Shown: positions 26,925-36,256 of the stretch, one piece after another
Layout of the letters: each line of letters starts with the position of its first letter
Numbering within the stretch: position 1 is the first letter of the stretch
Program-made: the position numbers and the translations under genes
Source of the DNA: Hyalangium ruber
GTDB taxonomy: Bacteria; Myxococcota; Myxococcia; Myxococcales; Myxococcaceae
Direction of reading: 5' to 3'
NCBI RefSeq assembly: GCF_034259325.1
Contig: NZ_JAXIVS010000012.1
Location: 124,001 to 188,000 of the forward strand
DNA: 64,000 bases
The notes under the pieces: model-generated
What the model was told of the DNA's origin: nothing
Seen by the model: only the letters and a program-made list of their open reading frames with translations
Databases searched by the model: none

Positions 26925-27832
26925 GCCAGCCCGCGATCGAACTGTTCCAGGTGACCAAGCGCTTCGGCCAGAAGGTGGCCGTCAACGCCGTCTCCTTCTC
27001 CGTCCAGCAGGGCGAGGTGTACGGCCTCATCGGCCCCAACGGCGCCGGCAAGACGACCACCTTCTCGATGATGTGCGGCTTCCTCTACCCCAGCGACGGC
27101 ACGCTCAAGGTGATGGGCGTGGAGCCCACGGCGCCAGGGGCGCTGAAGGGCAAGCTGGGCGCCCTGCCCCAGGACGCCATCCTCCCGCCGGGCTGGCAGG
27201 TGGGAACGCTGCTGACCTACTGGGCGAGGCTCTCCGGGCTCCCCCAGCCCGAGAAAGAGGCCCGCGAGGCGCTCGACAAGGTGGGGCTCACCGAGGCGTG
27301 GGCCGTGCAGACCACCGCGCTGTCCCACGGCATGGCCAAGCGCACCGCCATGGCGCAGGCGCTCATGGGCCAGCCGCCGCTGGTGCTCCTGGACGAGCCC
27401 ACCGCCGGGTTGGATCCACGCGTGGCCGCCCAGGTGAGGCAGATCATCCGCGACATGAAGGGCAAGCAGACGGTGGTCGTCTCCAGCCACAACCTCCAGG
27501 AACTGGAGGAGCTGTGCGACGCGGCGGCCATCCTCGACCGGGGCACGCTCGCTCAGGCCGGGGCCATGTCGGAGCTCACCGGCCAGCAGGCCGAGTTCCG
27601 CGTGCAGATCGCCCGGGGCGAGGTGCTCCCTCCGGAGCTGACCCAGCTACCGGGCGTCAAGGACGCGAAGATGGAGGCCCCCGGCGTGCTGTTGGTGCGC
27701 TTCGACGGCCAGAACCACAAGCCCGAGGAGGTCATCAGCCGCACCGTGGGGCACCTGCTCCAGACGGGGGTGCTGATCCTCGGGGTGAGCCGGGGCCGCT
27801 CGCTGGAAAACCGGGTGCTGCAGATTCTTTGA
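26921..27832 (+). CDS. ABC transporter ATP-binding protein
   Basis: 303 residues from GTG 26921 (GTGA overlap with the permease). Walker A GPNGAGKTTT, Q-loop PQDAILPPG, signature LSHGM in place of LSGGQ, Walker B LVLLDEPTAGLDP and His switch VVSSHN are present. A C-terminal extension of about 85 residues follows (RVQIARGEVLPPEL), as in many ABC-2 exporters. It forms the exporter with the preceding permease. The His-Gly-Met variant of the signature motif is unusual but occurs in this subfamily. Confidence 0.92.
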   Translation: MSQPAIELFQVTKRFGQKVAVNAVSFSVQQGEVYGLIGPNGAGKTTTFSMMCGFLYPSDGTLKVMGVEPTAPGALKGKLGALPQDAILPPGWQVGTLLTYWARLSGLPQPEKEAREALDKVGLTEAWAVQTTALSHGMAKRTAMAQALMGQPPLVLLDEPTAGLDPRVAAQVRQIIRDMKGKQTVVVSSHNLQELEELCDAAAILDRGTLAQAGAMSELTGQQAEFRVQIARGEVLPPELTQLPGVKDAKMEAPGVLLVRFDGQNHKPEEVISRTVGHLLQTGVLILGVSRGRSLENRVLQIL

Positions 27833-27838
27833 AACTCG

Positions 27839-27864
27839 CGGGGCGCTCGCGTCACTACGCCCCG
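27839..27864. terminator. possible bidirectional terminator
   Basis: 7-bp stem cggggcg / cgccccg between the convergent ABC and TusA genes, overlapping the tusA stop. There is no T tract on either side. Confidence 0.3.
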
Positions 27865-28106
27865 TGACCCTGCTGCTCACCGGCCTTGCGCACCCAGCCC
27901 ACGTAGCTCGCCCCCCTCCGCTCCATGCGGACGAGGGTGTGGCCGGTGGCCTCGCACCAGGCCGGCAGATCGGCCTCCAGGCCGCGATCGGTGGAGATCA
28001 GCTCCACCAGCGTTCCTATCCGCAGCCGCCGGATCGCCTTGGCGATCTCCAAGATGGGAACGGGGCAGGCGGCTCCCGAGGTGTCCACGCGCACGGCCGC
28101 TTCCAT
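27855..28106 (-). CDS. tusA: TusA/SirA-family sulfur-carrier protein
   Basis: 83 residues with the hallmark CPVPILEIAKAIRRL (Cys14), followed by the compact beta-alpha-beta fold (GTLVELISTDRGLEADLPAW; VRMERRGASYVGWVRK). It carries persulfide sulfur to acceptor proteins, for example in tRNA thiolation. Classical TusA has CPxP and about 80 residues, as here. It stands alone, so the acceptor is not indicated by context. Confidence 0.85.
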   Translation of the reverse strand: MEAAVRVDTSGAACPVPILEIAKAIRRLRIGTLVELISTDRGLEADLPAWCEATGHTLVRMERRGASYVGWVRKAGEQQGHGA

Positions 28107-28325
28107 GCTGCCGAGTCTGGCACGCGGAGGGCGACCGCGCAGGAGGAATTTTCGAGGAAAGTGCCCTGTTTCCGGGCATCTGGAGAAGGCAGAGAGGCCG
28201 CTGATGAAGCGGCGGCTCGGCTTGCGTGGCCGGATTTCACTCTGTTATCTAGCCCGCCTTCTTTCCCCCGCCAGGGGCCGCCACGCACAGTACGGATCTG
28301 AGACGCAAGGAGCAGAACAGAGACT

Positions 28326-30317
28326 ATGAAAGCAAACGTCATCGTTGCCCTGGTAGTGGGCATTGTGCTCGGGTTCGCGGTGGGCAATGCCCGCAGCGCC
28401 TCCAAGAGCACTGAGAGCGGTACCCCTTCGGTTGCCGCTGCCGCGGGCAAGGTCGCGGATGCGGCTCCTTCGGCTCCCGCGCCCTCGCGTCAGGGTGGCC
28501 GCGCGGTCGACCCGACCGTCTTCAAGGTTCCCGTCGAGGACTCGCCCGTCAAGGGCAGCGCCGACGCGCTCATCACCATCGTCGAGTTCTCCGACTACCA
28601 GTGCCCGTTCTGCTCGCGCGCCCACAACACCGTGCAGAAGCTCCAGGAGGAGTACGGCAACAAGGTCCGCGTGGTGATGAAGCAGAACCCGCTCTCCTTC
28701 CACCCGCGCGCCAAGCCCGCGGCCGTCGCCGCCATGGCGGCCGGTGAGCAGGGCAAGTACTGGGAGTACCACGACAAGCTCTTCGCCAACGCCAAGCAGC
28801 TCGAGGACAAGGATCTCGAGAAGTACGCCGAGGAGATCGGCCTCGACATGGGCCGCTGGAAGAAGGACCTGACGAACGCGAAGTTCAACCAGATCATCGA
28901 CCGTGACCAGGCCCTGGCCGGCCAGCTGGGCGCCAACGGCACCCCGGCCTTCTTCATCAACGGCCGCCTGCTGTCGGGCGCGCAGCCCATCGACAACTTC
29001 AAGGCGATCATCAACGAGGAGCTGCCCAAGGCCCAGAAGCTGGTGGACGGCGGCATCAAGCCCTCGCAGGTCTACGCCTCCATCATCGAGAAGGGCTCCA
29101 CGCGCGCCGCGCCGCCCCCGTCCGCCCAGCCGCAGCAGGCCGCCTACCGCAAGGTGGACTTCCCCGCGGACGCGCCCTCCTTCGGCCCGAAGCACGCCAA
29201 GGTGACGATCGTCGAGTGGTCCGACTTCGAGTGCCCCTTCTGCGGCCGCGTCATGCCGACGCTGCAGAAGATCAAGGAGAACTACGGTAAGGACGTGAAG
29301 GTGGTGTTCCGTCACCAGCCGCTGCCCTTCCACGCCAACGCGAAGCTGGCCGCCGAGGCCTCGATGGCCGCGCACGAGCAGGGCAAGTTCTGGGAGTACC
29401 ACGACAAGCTCTTCTCCAACCAGAAGGCCCTGGATCGCGCCTCGCTCGAGAAGTACGCCCAGGAGCTGAAGCTGGACATGGGCAAGTTCAAGTCCGCCCT
29501 GGACAGCGGCAAGTTCCGCGCTCAGGTGGAGGCCGACTCCAGCGCCGGTAGCGCGGTGGGCGCCAACGGCACCCCGACGTTCTTCATCAACGGCCGTCAG
29601 TTCGTGGGCGCGCAGCCCTTCGAGAACTTCAAGCAGGCGATCGACGAGGAGATCGGCAAGGCCGACAAGCTGCTGGCCAGCGGCGTGAAGATCGAGAACC
29701 TCTACGCGAAGGTGATGGAGAACGCGGCCAACGCGCCTCCTCCGGCCGCGGAGCAGGCTCCGGCCGAGCCGGCGGTGCAGAAGATCGAGGTGGGCAAGGC
29801 TCCGGTGAAGGGCCCCGCCAACGCCCCGGTCACCATCGTGGCCTTCTCCGACTTCGAGTGCCCGTTCTGCGGTCGCGTGGTGCCCACGCTCAAGGCGCTC
29901 GAGGAGCAGTACGGCAACAAGATCCGGGTGGCCTTCAAGCACCAGCCCCTGCCCTTCCACGCGAACGCCAAGCCGGCCGCCGCCGCCGCCATGGCCGCGC
30001 ACGAGCAGGGCAAGTTCTGGGAGTACCACGACAAGCTGTTCGCCAATCAGCGCGCCCTGGATCGCGCCTCGCTCGAGAAGTACGCCGAGGAGCTGAAGCT
30101 GGACATGGGCAAGTTCAAGGCGGCCCTGGACAGCGGCAAGTTCAACGCGCAGATCGAGGCGGACTCCGCCGAGGGCTCGCGCGTGGGCGCCAACGGCACC
30201 CCGACGTTCTTCATCAACGGCCGCACCCTGGTGGGCGCTCAGCCGGTGGACGCCTTCAAGCGCGTCATCGATGAGGAGCTGAAGAAGGGCGGCTCGGTGG
30301 CCAAGGACGCGAAGTAG
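28326..30317 (+). CDS. triple DsbA-domain thiol-disulfide oxidoreductase
   Basis: 663 residues. A hydrophobic N-terminus (VIVALVVGIVLGFAVG) anchors or exports the protein, then an Ala/Pro-rich linker. Three DsbA-like domains follow, each with the active site CPFC (Cys93, Cys303, Cys512) in EFSDYQCPFC, EWSDFECPFC and AFSDFECPFC, and the cis-Pro strand GANGTP(A/T)FFINGR. The second and third domains are nearly identical in long stretches (QGKFWEYHDKLF in both). Likely periplasmic oxidant or isomerase. Three fused DsbA units in one chain is not the usual layout; the extra copies may widen capacity or substrate range. A strong terminator follows. Confidence 0.9.
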   Translation: MKANVIVALVVGIVLGFAVGNARSASKSTESGTPSVAAAAGKVADAAPSAPAPSRQGGRAVDPTVFKVPVEDSPVKGSADALITIVEFSDYQCPFCSRAHNTVQKLQEEYGNKVRVVMKQNPLSFHPRAKPAAVAAMAAGEQGKYWEYHDKLFANAKQLEDKDLEKYAEEIGLDMGRWKKDLTNAKFNQIIDRDQALAGQLGANGTPAFFINGRLLSGAQPIDNFKAIINEELPKAQKLVDGGIKPSQVYASIIEKGSTRAAPPPSAQPQQAAYRKVDFPADAPSFGPKHAKVTIVEWSDFECPFCGRVMPTLQKIKENYGKDVKVVFRHQPLPFHANAKLAAEASMAAHEQGKFWEYHDKLFSNQKALDRASLEKYAQELKLDMGKFKSALDSGKFRAQVEADSSAGSAVGANGTPTFFINGRQFVGAQPFENFKQAIDEEIGKADKLLASGVKIENLYAKVMENAANAPPPAAEQAPAEPAVQKIEVGKAPVKGPANAPVTIVAFSDFECPFCGRVVPTLKALEEQYGNKIRVAFKHQPLPFHANAKPAAAAAMAAHEQGKFWEYHDKLFANQRALDRASLEKYAEELKLDMGKFKAALDSGKFNAQIEADSAEGSRVGANGTPTFFINGRTLVGAQPVDAFKRVIDEELKKGGSVAKDAK

Positions 30318-30342
30318 TCCTTCCCCCACCCCTGAAACACCT

Positions 30343-30384
30343 GAGGCCGTCGGACCGAAGCGGGTCCGGCGGCCTCTGTGTTTT
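30343..30384 (+). terminator. rho-independent terminator after the triple-DsbA gene
   Basis: 14-bp stem GAGGCCGTCGGACC / GGTCCGGCGGCCTC with one G-T pair, a 6-base loop and a following TGTGTTTT tract. It starts 26 bases after the stop. Confidence 0.85.
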
Positions 30385-30407
30385 CAGCGCCTGAGCGCCT
30401 CGGTACT

Positions 30408-30794
30408 TCAGGACACGGCGATGGCGTCGATCTCCACCTTGGCGCCACGGGGGAGCGCGGCCACCTGCACGGTGGCGCGCGAGGGGGGCGCGCCGGTGAA
30501 GTGGCGGCCGTACACCTCATTGACCTTGGCGAAGTCGCCCAGGTCGGTGAGGAAGATGGTGCAGCGCACCACGTGGGAGAAGTCGAGCCCGCCGGCGGCG
30601 AGCACGGCCTTGAGGTTGAGCATCACCCGCTCGGCCTGGGCCACCACGTCGCCCTGGACCATCTCCATCGTCTTGGGGTCCAGCGGAATCTGGCCGGACA
30701 GGAAAGTCATCTTCCCGGCCTCGACCTGGATGGCCTGCGAGTAGGGGCCGATGGCCTTGGGGGCGTCGTCGGAGTGAACGGCTTTGCGCGCCAT
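30408..30794 (-). CDS. ridA: RidA-family enamine/imine deaminase
   Basis: 128 residues from the ATG at 30794 (GAGG eight bases upstream; GTG at 30803 is an alternative). Motifs: KAIGPYSQAIQ near the N-terminus, LSGQIPLDP, and the catalytic-Arg strand VVRCTIFLTDLGDFAKVN, then GAPPSRATVQVAALP and VEIDAIAV at the end. It hydrolyses reactive enamine/imine by-products of PLP enzymes as a trimer. It lies 85 bases downstream of relA on the same strand, probably co-transcribed. Confidence 0.93.
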   Translation of the reverse strand: MARKAVHSDDAPKAIGPYSQAIQVEAGKMTFLSGQIPLDPKTMEMVQGDVVAQAERVMLNLKAVLAAGGLDFSHVVRCTIFLTDLGDFAKVNEVYGRHFTGAPPSRATVQVAALPRGAKVEIDAIAVS

Positions 30795-30879
30795 GAGGGG
30801 CACCTCGGGGGTTGGGCGACCCCGGAGGTGGGGCCGCGGTTGGCCCCGGTGCCTCTAGCACGAATCCCCGGCCGGGCGC

Positions 30880-33087
30880 TCAGATGCGCTCGACGGATTG
30901 AACACCTTTGATCCCTTCGATGGCGCGGATCAGATCGTTGAGCTGCTTGAGATCCGAGATCGTCACCTCGAAGGTGTTCACCGCGCGGTCATCCCCGGTG
31001 GCGCGGCAGTTCGCCTGGGAGATGTTGACGCCCTTCTTGGAGAAGGTGTTGGAGATGTCCGACAACATGCCGGGCCGGTCCGCGGTGAGCACGCGCAGGG
31101 TGACGGGGCGCTTGAAGTCGCCGCGCACGTCCCAGGTGACGTCCACGCGCCGCTCGGGATCGGTGGCGAGCGCCTTCTCGCAGTTGTCCGTATGCACGGT
31201 GACGCCGTGCCCACGGGTGATGAAGCCGGCGATCTTGTCGCCCGGGACAGGGTTGCAACAGCGCCCGAAGCGGACCAGCACGTCATCCACGCCGCCGATC
31301 TGCACGCCGCTGCGGCTCTGGCGCCCCACCAGACGCTTGGCCAGGTCCGTCACCTTGGACAGGCCGGGCAGCATGGAGGAGCCGTTGCCGTCACTCACGG
31401 TGGCCCCGGCGGGGACGGGACGCTCCTCGGAGCCCAGCTTGTCCTGCGGGACGAAGTGCTGAATGAGCTGCTGCGGCATCACCTTGCCGTAGCCGATGGC
31501 CACCAGCAGGTCGTCTTCGATCCGGTAGCCGAACTCCTCGGCCGCCTTCTTCATCTGACCGCTCTTCATCAGGCGGTTGAGGTTGAGCTGGAAGCGCTTG
31601 AGCTCGCGCTCGGCCAACTCGCGCCCCAGCAGCAGGCTCTTGTCGCGCTGCTGCTGCTTGATGAAGTTGCGGATGCGCTGCTGCGCGCGGCTCGTCTTGA
31701 CGAAGGTGAGCCAGTCCTTGGAGGGGTGCGCCTGGGGGCTGGTGAGCACCTCCACCATGTCCCCGTTCTTCAGCTTGTAGCGCAGCGGGACGATCTTCCC
31801 GTTCACCTTGGCGCCCACGCACCGGCCGCCCACGTCCGAGTGGATGGCGTAGGCGAAGTCCACCGGCGTGGCCCCGCGCGGCAGGCTCTTCACGTCACCC
31901 TTCGGCGTGAAGACGAAGACCTCGTCGGTGAAGAGGTCCACCTTCACCGTCTCGAGGAACTCCTTGGGGTCCTTGAGGTCCTGCTGCCACTCCATGAGCT
32001 GGCGCAGCCAGGCGAACTTCTCGTCGTCCTTGGAGATGAGGGCCTTGCCCTCTTTGTACGCCCAGTGCGCCGCGATGCCTTCCTCGGCGATCTTGTGCAT
32101 CTCCGGGGTGCGGATCTGCACCTCCACGCGCTCGCTCAGCGGGCCGATCACCGTGGTGTGCAGCGACTGGTACATGTTCGGCTTGGGGATCGCGATGAAG
32201 TCCTTGAAGCGCCCCGGCACCGGCTTCCACAGCTGATGCACCAGCCCCAGCGCCTCGTAGCAGGCGGGCATGGTGGGCATGAGCATGCGGAAGGCGATGA
32301 TGTCGTGGATCTGGTCGAACTCGATGCCCTGCGACTTGATCTTCTTGTAGATGCTGTAGACGTGCTTGAAGCGGCCGCTGACATCGCCCTTCAGCCCACG
32401 CTCCTCCATCTTGGAGCGGATGAGGGTGCTGGTGTCCTCGATGTACTTCTCCCGCTCCTTCTTGCGCTTGTCGAGCTTCTCCAGGAGCGCGAAGTACTCC
32501 TGCGGCTTGACGTAGCGGAAGGACAGGTCCTCCAGCTCGGTCTTGATCCAGCTGATGCCCAGGCGGTTGGCCAGCGGGGCGTAGATGTCCAGGGTCTCCT
32601 GGGCAATGCGCGCCTGCTTCTCCTCGGACATGTGGTCCAGCGTCCGCATGTTGTGCGTGCGGTCGGCCAGCTTCACCAGGATGACGCGGATGTCCTGCGC
32701 CATCGCGATGATCATCTTCCGGAAGTTCTCCGCCTGCTTCTCCTCCTGGGAGAGCGTGGCGGAGGCCGAGAACTTGGACAGCTTGGTGACACCGTCGACG
32801 AGCTGAGCCACCTCGGCGCCGAACAGCTCGGTGAGCTCCTCGGAGGTGGCCAGGGTGTCTTCGATGGTGTCGTGGAGAAGGCCCGTGACGATGGAAGCCT
32901 CGTCGAGCTTGAGCTCGGCGAGGATGCCGGCGACCTCGAGCGGATGGATCAGGTAGGGCTCCCCAGACTTGCGGAGCTGGCCCTGATGCACCTTGGCCGA
33001 GTAGACGTACGCCTTCTTGATGATGTCCAGATCAGGGTCCGGGTGATACGAGGCGACCCGCTGGAGGATGTCGTTGAGGCGAATCAT
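30880..33087 (-). CDS. relA: bifunctional (p)ppGpp synthetase/hydrolase RelA/SpoT
   Basis: 735 residues from ATG 33087 (MIRLNDILQR); a GTG at 33168 would add 27 residues that do not match the family. The hydrolase HD motif is intact (LLHDTIEDT, His72/Asp73). The synthetase has RFKDFIAIPKPNMYQSLHTT; RFKD is the version seen in bifunctional Rel/SpoT enzymes. The TGS domain (VFVFTPKGDVKSLPRGATPV), the conserved Cys/zinc-finger-type region (RCCNPVPGDKIAGFI) and the C-terminal ACT domain (RPGMLSDISNTF) follow in the normal order. It both makes and degrades the stringent-response alarmone. ridA is downstream and an FHA gene diverges upstream. Confidence 0.95.
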   Translation of the reverse strand: MIRLNDILQRVASYHPDPDLDIIKKAYVYSAKVHQGQLRKSGEPYLIHPLEVAGILAELKLDEASIVTGLLHDTIEDTLATSEELTELFGAEVAQLVDGVTKLSKFSASATLSQEEKQAENFRKMIIAMAQDIRVILVKLADRTHNMRTLDHMSEEKQARIAQETLDIYAPLANRLGISWIKTELEDLSFRYVKPQEYFALLEKLDKRKKEREKYIEDTSTLIRSKMEERGLKGDVSGRFKHVYSIYKKIKSQGIEFDQIHDIIAFRMLMPTMPACYEALGLVHQLWKPVPGRFKDFIAIPKPNMYQSLHTTVIGPLSERVEVQIRTPEMHKIAEEGIAAHWAYKEGKALISKDDEKFAWLRQLMEWQQDLKDPKEFLETVKVDLFTDEVFVFTPKGDVKSLPRGATPVDFAYAIHSDVGGRCVGAKVNGKIVPLRYKLKNGDMVEVLTSPQAHPSKDWLTFVKTSRAQQRIRNFIKQQQRDKSLLLGRELAERELKRFQLNLNRLMKSGQMKKAAEEFGYRIEDDLLVAIGYGKVMPQQLIQHFVPQDKLGSEERPVPAGATVSDGNGSSMLPGLSKVTDLAKRLVGRQSRSGVQIGGVDDVLVRFGRCCNPVPGDKIAGFITRGHGVTVHTDNCEKALATDPERRVDVTWDVRGDFKRPVTLRVLTADRPGMLSDISNTFSKKGVNISQANCRATGDDRAVNTFEVTISDLKQLNDLIRAIEGIKGVQSVERI

Positions 33088-33189
33088 GAAGAGGGAGACG
33101 CAATCGTAACTGTCGCCTCCAGAGGGGGCAACGCCATGCGTCGTCTCTGTTGAAACCAGCGCTGTCACACCCCTAAAGTCACTTTGCTC

Positions 33190-34368
33190 ATGTCACAGCT
33201 CCTGCTGTCCGCCCTAGCCGTGGTCTGCCCGAACTGTGACGGCCACAATCCGCCCCGCGCGCCCACCTGCGCGCTGTGTGGGACGGCCCTGGGCGAGGCA
33301 GCGCCCCCTCGGACGGCTGCCCCCCGGGCGACTACCGGCTCCCGCCCCGCCGCTCCCGGAGTGGCCGCCCCCAGACCCGCCCCCGGAGGTCCCCGCCCCG
33401 TCGAGGCCGGCCCTGCCGCTCCCCGGGCCGTGGAGAACGTCCCCCCCGGCCTGAAGCCCTCCTCGGCCCGGACCCCGCCTCCCTCGGCCACCGGCGGCAT
33501 CCCCGTGGAGCCCGCGGCTCGGCCCCCGCCCGCGGCGCCCGCCGTGGCACCCGTTCGAGCTCCAACGACCGGCACCGCCCAGGCCGCGAAGCCCGCGCCC
33601 GCCGCCCGGCCGCCGCCACCGCCGCCCGTGCCCACCGAGCGCCCGGCGCCTCCCGTTCCGGATGCGCCCGCCGTCGCTCGCCCCGCTGCTCCGGCGGCGG
33701 CCACTCGCCCCGCTCCGGCCGCCTCGCGCTTCGGGCTCACCGTGGTCGCGGGAGCCACCCGAGGCCAGCGCTACAAGCTGCCCGTCACCGGGTGCGTGGT
33801 GGGCCGCAGCCGTGGCGCCATCCTGCTGCAGGAGGACGCCTTCGTCTCCGCGCTCCACGCCACCTTCCTGGTGAAGGAGGGCGCGCTCTTCATCCGGGAC
33901 GAGTCCAGCGCCTCGGGCGTCTACGTCACCATCCCGGGCACGGAGGCCATCGCGCCTCGGACCCTCTTCAGCGCGGGCTCGCGGCTGTTCCGCTTCAGTG
34001 GCCGCCTGGAGATCCCCATCGCCCAGCCCGGGCAGCCGGTCATCTACGGCGCTCCGGTGCCACTCGGCCAGGCCATCTACGTGGTGGAAGAGGTCCTCAT
34101 GGGCGGACGGGCGGGCCGCGCCGTGGTGTCGGCCGCCGCGCTGCTCACCATCGGCCAGGCCCACTGCGATCTCAGCTACCCGCAGGACGAGGGGTTGGCC
34201 AGCCGCCACTGCGAGCTGAGCCCCACCGCCACCGGCGCCATGCTGAGGGACCTGTCGGGCGGCCTGGGGACGTACGTGCGGATCGCCCCGGCCACCGAGC
34301 GGGCGCTAAGGGCCGGAGACCGCGTCCGCATCGGTCAGACCATCTTCCAGATCGAAGCGCTGGGCTGA
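33190..34368 (+). CDS. FHA-domain protein with zinc ribbon and Pro/Ala-rich linker
   Basis: 392 residues. The N-terminus has a CxxC zinc ribbon (VVCPNCDGHNPPRAPTCALCG), then about 150 residues of Pro/Ala repeats without fold. A full FHA domain follows (GCVVGRSRGAILLQEDAFVS, LHATFLVKEGALFIRDESSA, GVYVTIPGTEAI). A second, weaker FHA-like unit ends the protein (LTIGQAHCDLSYPQDEG, SRHCELSPT). FHA domains bind phosphothreonine, so it is probably a partner of the convergent zinc-ribbon kinase 16 bases away. The short zinc ribbon is shared by three proteins in a row. Confidence 0.87.
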   Translation: MSQLLLSALAVVCPNCDGHNPPRAPTCALCGTALGEAAPPRTAAPRATTGSRPAAPGVAAPRPAPGGPRPVEAGPAAPRAVENVPPGLKPSSARTPPPSATGGIPVEPAARPPPAAPAVAPVRAPTTGTAQAAKPAPAARPPPPPPVPTERPAPPVPDAPAVARPAAPAAATRPAPAASRFGLTVVAGATRGQRYKLPVTGCVVGRSRGAILLQEDAFVSALHATFLVKEGALFIRDESSASGVYVTIPGTEAIAPRTLFSAGSRLFRFSGRLEIPIAQPGQPVIYGAPVPLGQAIYVVEEVLMGGRAGRAVVSAAALLTIGQAHCDLSYPQDEGLASRHCELSPTATGAMLRDLSGGLGTYVRIAPATERALRAGDRVRIGQTIFQIEALG

Positions 34369-34383
34369 GCGGCGCCCTGCCCC

Positions 34384-36132
34384 TCAGGGGGTGGGGATCG
34401 CCGCGGTGATGCTCTTGAGGCTCTGCTCGATGTAGCCACGGGCGCGCGAGTCCGGCGCGTCCTTGAGGTGCCGGGCCCACCACGCGCGCGCCTCGTCCAA
34501 CTGTGGGCGCTGCTTGTCGGTGTGGTACCGCTGCCAGTACACCTCGCCCAGCTTGAGGGCGATCTCCGGCTTGGGGTTGAGCCGGAAGGCGCTGCGGTAC
34601 TGGGAGGCCGCCTGGTCCAGGGTCCCCTTCTGGTACACGCGGTCGCCCTCGAGCTCCGCCTTGCGAGACTCGTCCACGTTGCGCTTCTGGACGGGGATCT
34701 CCTGGTCGTAGAGCGGCGTGTTGGCGTCCGGGTTGGCGCTCGTCTCGCCGGGCACGGGGGCGTTGCTGGGCCGGGTGTACGGCTCTTCCGGGGGCGGGCC
34801 CTGGTAGACGTTGAAGTAGTAGTACGCGGCGATCGCCAGCGCGGCGAGGAACAGGGTGATGGTGAGCGCCTTGAAGAAGCCGAACCCGCCCTCGGCGTCC
34901 GAGACGGTGGGCACGACGGCCTCCGTCCTGTCGCTGGTGGGCATGGGGTTGAGCGCCGTCTGCATCAACTCCGGCACCGCGCGCACGGTGGCCTCGACGG
35001 TGGGCTCGGCCCAGCCGGGATCGGTGCCGGGCTGCGTGGAGAGGTGGTTGCCTCCCGTGGCCCGGCGCGGCAGCGGCGCCAGCACCGGCGAGGACACCGG
35101 CGGCGAGACGGGAGGCAGCGAGGCGCCCCGGCGCGCCGTGGACTCCTGGCGGCGCCGCTCCCGTTCCACCGCGGCCAGCTCGGCCTTGAACGCCTCGGCG
35201 TTGGCGGGCCGGTCATCCGGGTTCTTGGACAGGGCGCGGAGGATCAGCCGCTCCAGGCCCGTGGAGATGCGCGCCTCGGGACGGCGCCGCGACGGCGGGG
35301 GCGGCTCCTCGGTGAGGTGCTTGGTGGCGAAGCCCACCGCCGAGTCCGACTCGAAGGGCAGGAGTCCCGTCGTGAGCTGGTAGAGGATGACGCCCACCGC
35401 GTACAGGTCCGAGCGGTGATCCAACGCCGCGCCCCGGGCCTGCTCGGGGGACATGTACTCGGGCGTGCCGCACACGAAGCCCGCGCGGGTGAGCGCCGGC
35501 CCGTCCTCGCCCGTGGAGTCGGTGATCTTCGCGATGCCGAAGTCGAGCACCTTCACGAAGTCCGCGTCGTTGCGGCGCTGCTCCACCATGATGTTCTCGG
35601 GCTTCAAGTCCCGGTGGATGACGCCAGCGCCGTGCGCGTCGGCCAGGGCGGAGAGCACCTGGCTGACGATCCGCACCACGCGAGACTCCTGCAGCGGCCA
35701 CTCCCGGCTGAGGATCTGGTGGAGATCCTGACCGGGCACGAACTCCATGGCGATGAAGAGCGCGCCGTCCTCGGCCTGACCGAAGTCGAGGATGCTGATG
35801 GAGTTGGGGTGGTTGAGGCGGCTGGCGGCCTTGGCCTCACGCTGGAAGCGAGCCACCGTGCGCTCGTCCGACAGCAGGGACTGGCGCAGCACCTTGAGCA
35901 CCACCGGCTTGTCCAGGGCGAGCTGGCGCGCGCGGAACACCTTGCCCATGCCGCCCTCGCCGATGAGGGCCTCCACGCGGTACTTCCTCGCCAGCGTCTT
36001 GCCGATGTACTCATCGGCCTCGTTCGCCGACTGGGAGCGCACGAGGGTGGAGCCGCAGGAGGGGCAGTACTTCGAGGACTCTCCGGCGTCAGCGCCGCAA
36101 GTGGGGCAGAGCAAAGGGTGTTCCGTCTTCAA
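34384..36132 (-). CDS. zinc-ribbon Ser/Thr protein kinase with transmembrane segment
   Basis: 582 residues. An N-terminal zinc ribbon (Cys9, Cys12, Cys23, Cys26) precedes the kinase domain at about 48-320: GEGGMGKVFRAR, Lys80 in VVLKVL, catalytic HRDLKPEN (173-180) and DFG at 197-199, GTPEYMSPEQARG. A Ser/Pro-rich linker, a transmembrane helix (ALTITLFLAALAIAAYYYF, about 423-441) and an outer domain with TPR-like repeats (QAASQYRSAFRLNPKPEIAL) follow. All catalytic residues are present. It is flanked by two FHA proteins that also begin with zinc ribbons, one convergent and one divergent, so the three probably form a phosphosignalling unit. Confidence 0.92.
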   Translation of the reverse strand: MKTEHPLLCPTCGADAGESSKYCPSCGSTLVRSQSANEADEYIGKTLARKYRVEALIGEGGMGKVFRARQLALDKPVVLKVLRQSLLSDERTVARFQREAKAASRLNHPNSISILDFGQAEDGALFIAMEFVPGQDLHQILSREWPLQESRVVRIVSQVLSALADAHGAGVIHRDLKPENIMVEQRRNDADFVKVLDFGIAKITDSTGEDGPALTRAGFVCGTPEYMSPEQARGAALDHRSDLYAVGVILYQLTTGLLPFESDSAVGFATKHLTEEPPPPSRRRPEARISTGLERLILRALSKNPDDRPANAEAFKAELAAVERERRRQESTARRGASLPPVSPPVSSPVLAPLPRRATGGNHLSTQPGTDPGWAEPTVEATVRAVPELMQTALNPMPTSDRTEAVVPTVSDAEGGFGFFKALTITLFLAALAIAAYYYFNVYQGPPPEEPYTRPSNAPVPGETSANPDANTPLYDQEIPVQKRNVDESRKAELEGDRVYQKGTLDQAASQYRSAFRLNPKPEIALKLGEVYWQRYHTDKQRPQLDEARAWWARHLKDAPDSRARGYIEQSLKSITAAIPTP

Positions 36133-36256
36133 GGTCGTGCAGGGTGATGAGAACCCGACTTCAACACGTTGCTTGGGTCTGCATCAAGCCGTGCGAGCCA
36201 TGCTCGCGAAGCGAGCAACCCTTCTTCGGGCTTGATATGACGCGGAGTGCATTGCC

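Noticed and set aside
28118-28133. sigma54 promoter match before the triple-DsbA gene (TGGCACGCGGAGGGCG)
   Set aside because: GG-N10-GC spacing fits, but the -12 box has GG in place of TT and the site is about 200 bases from the start.
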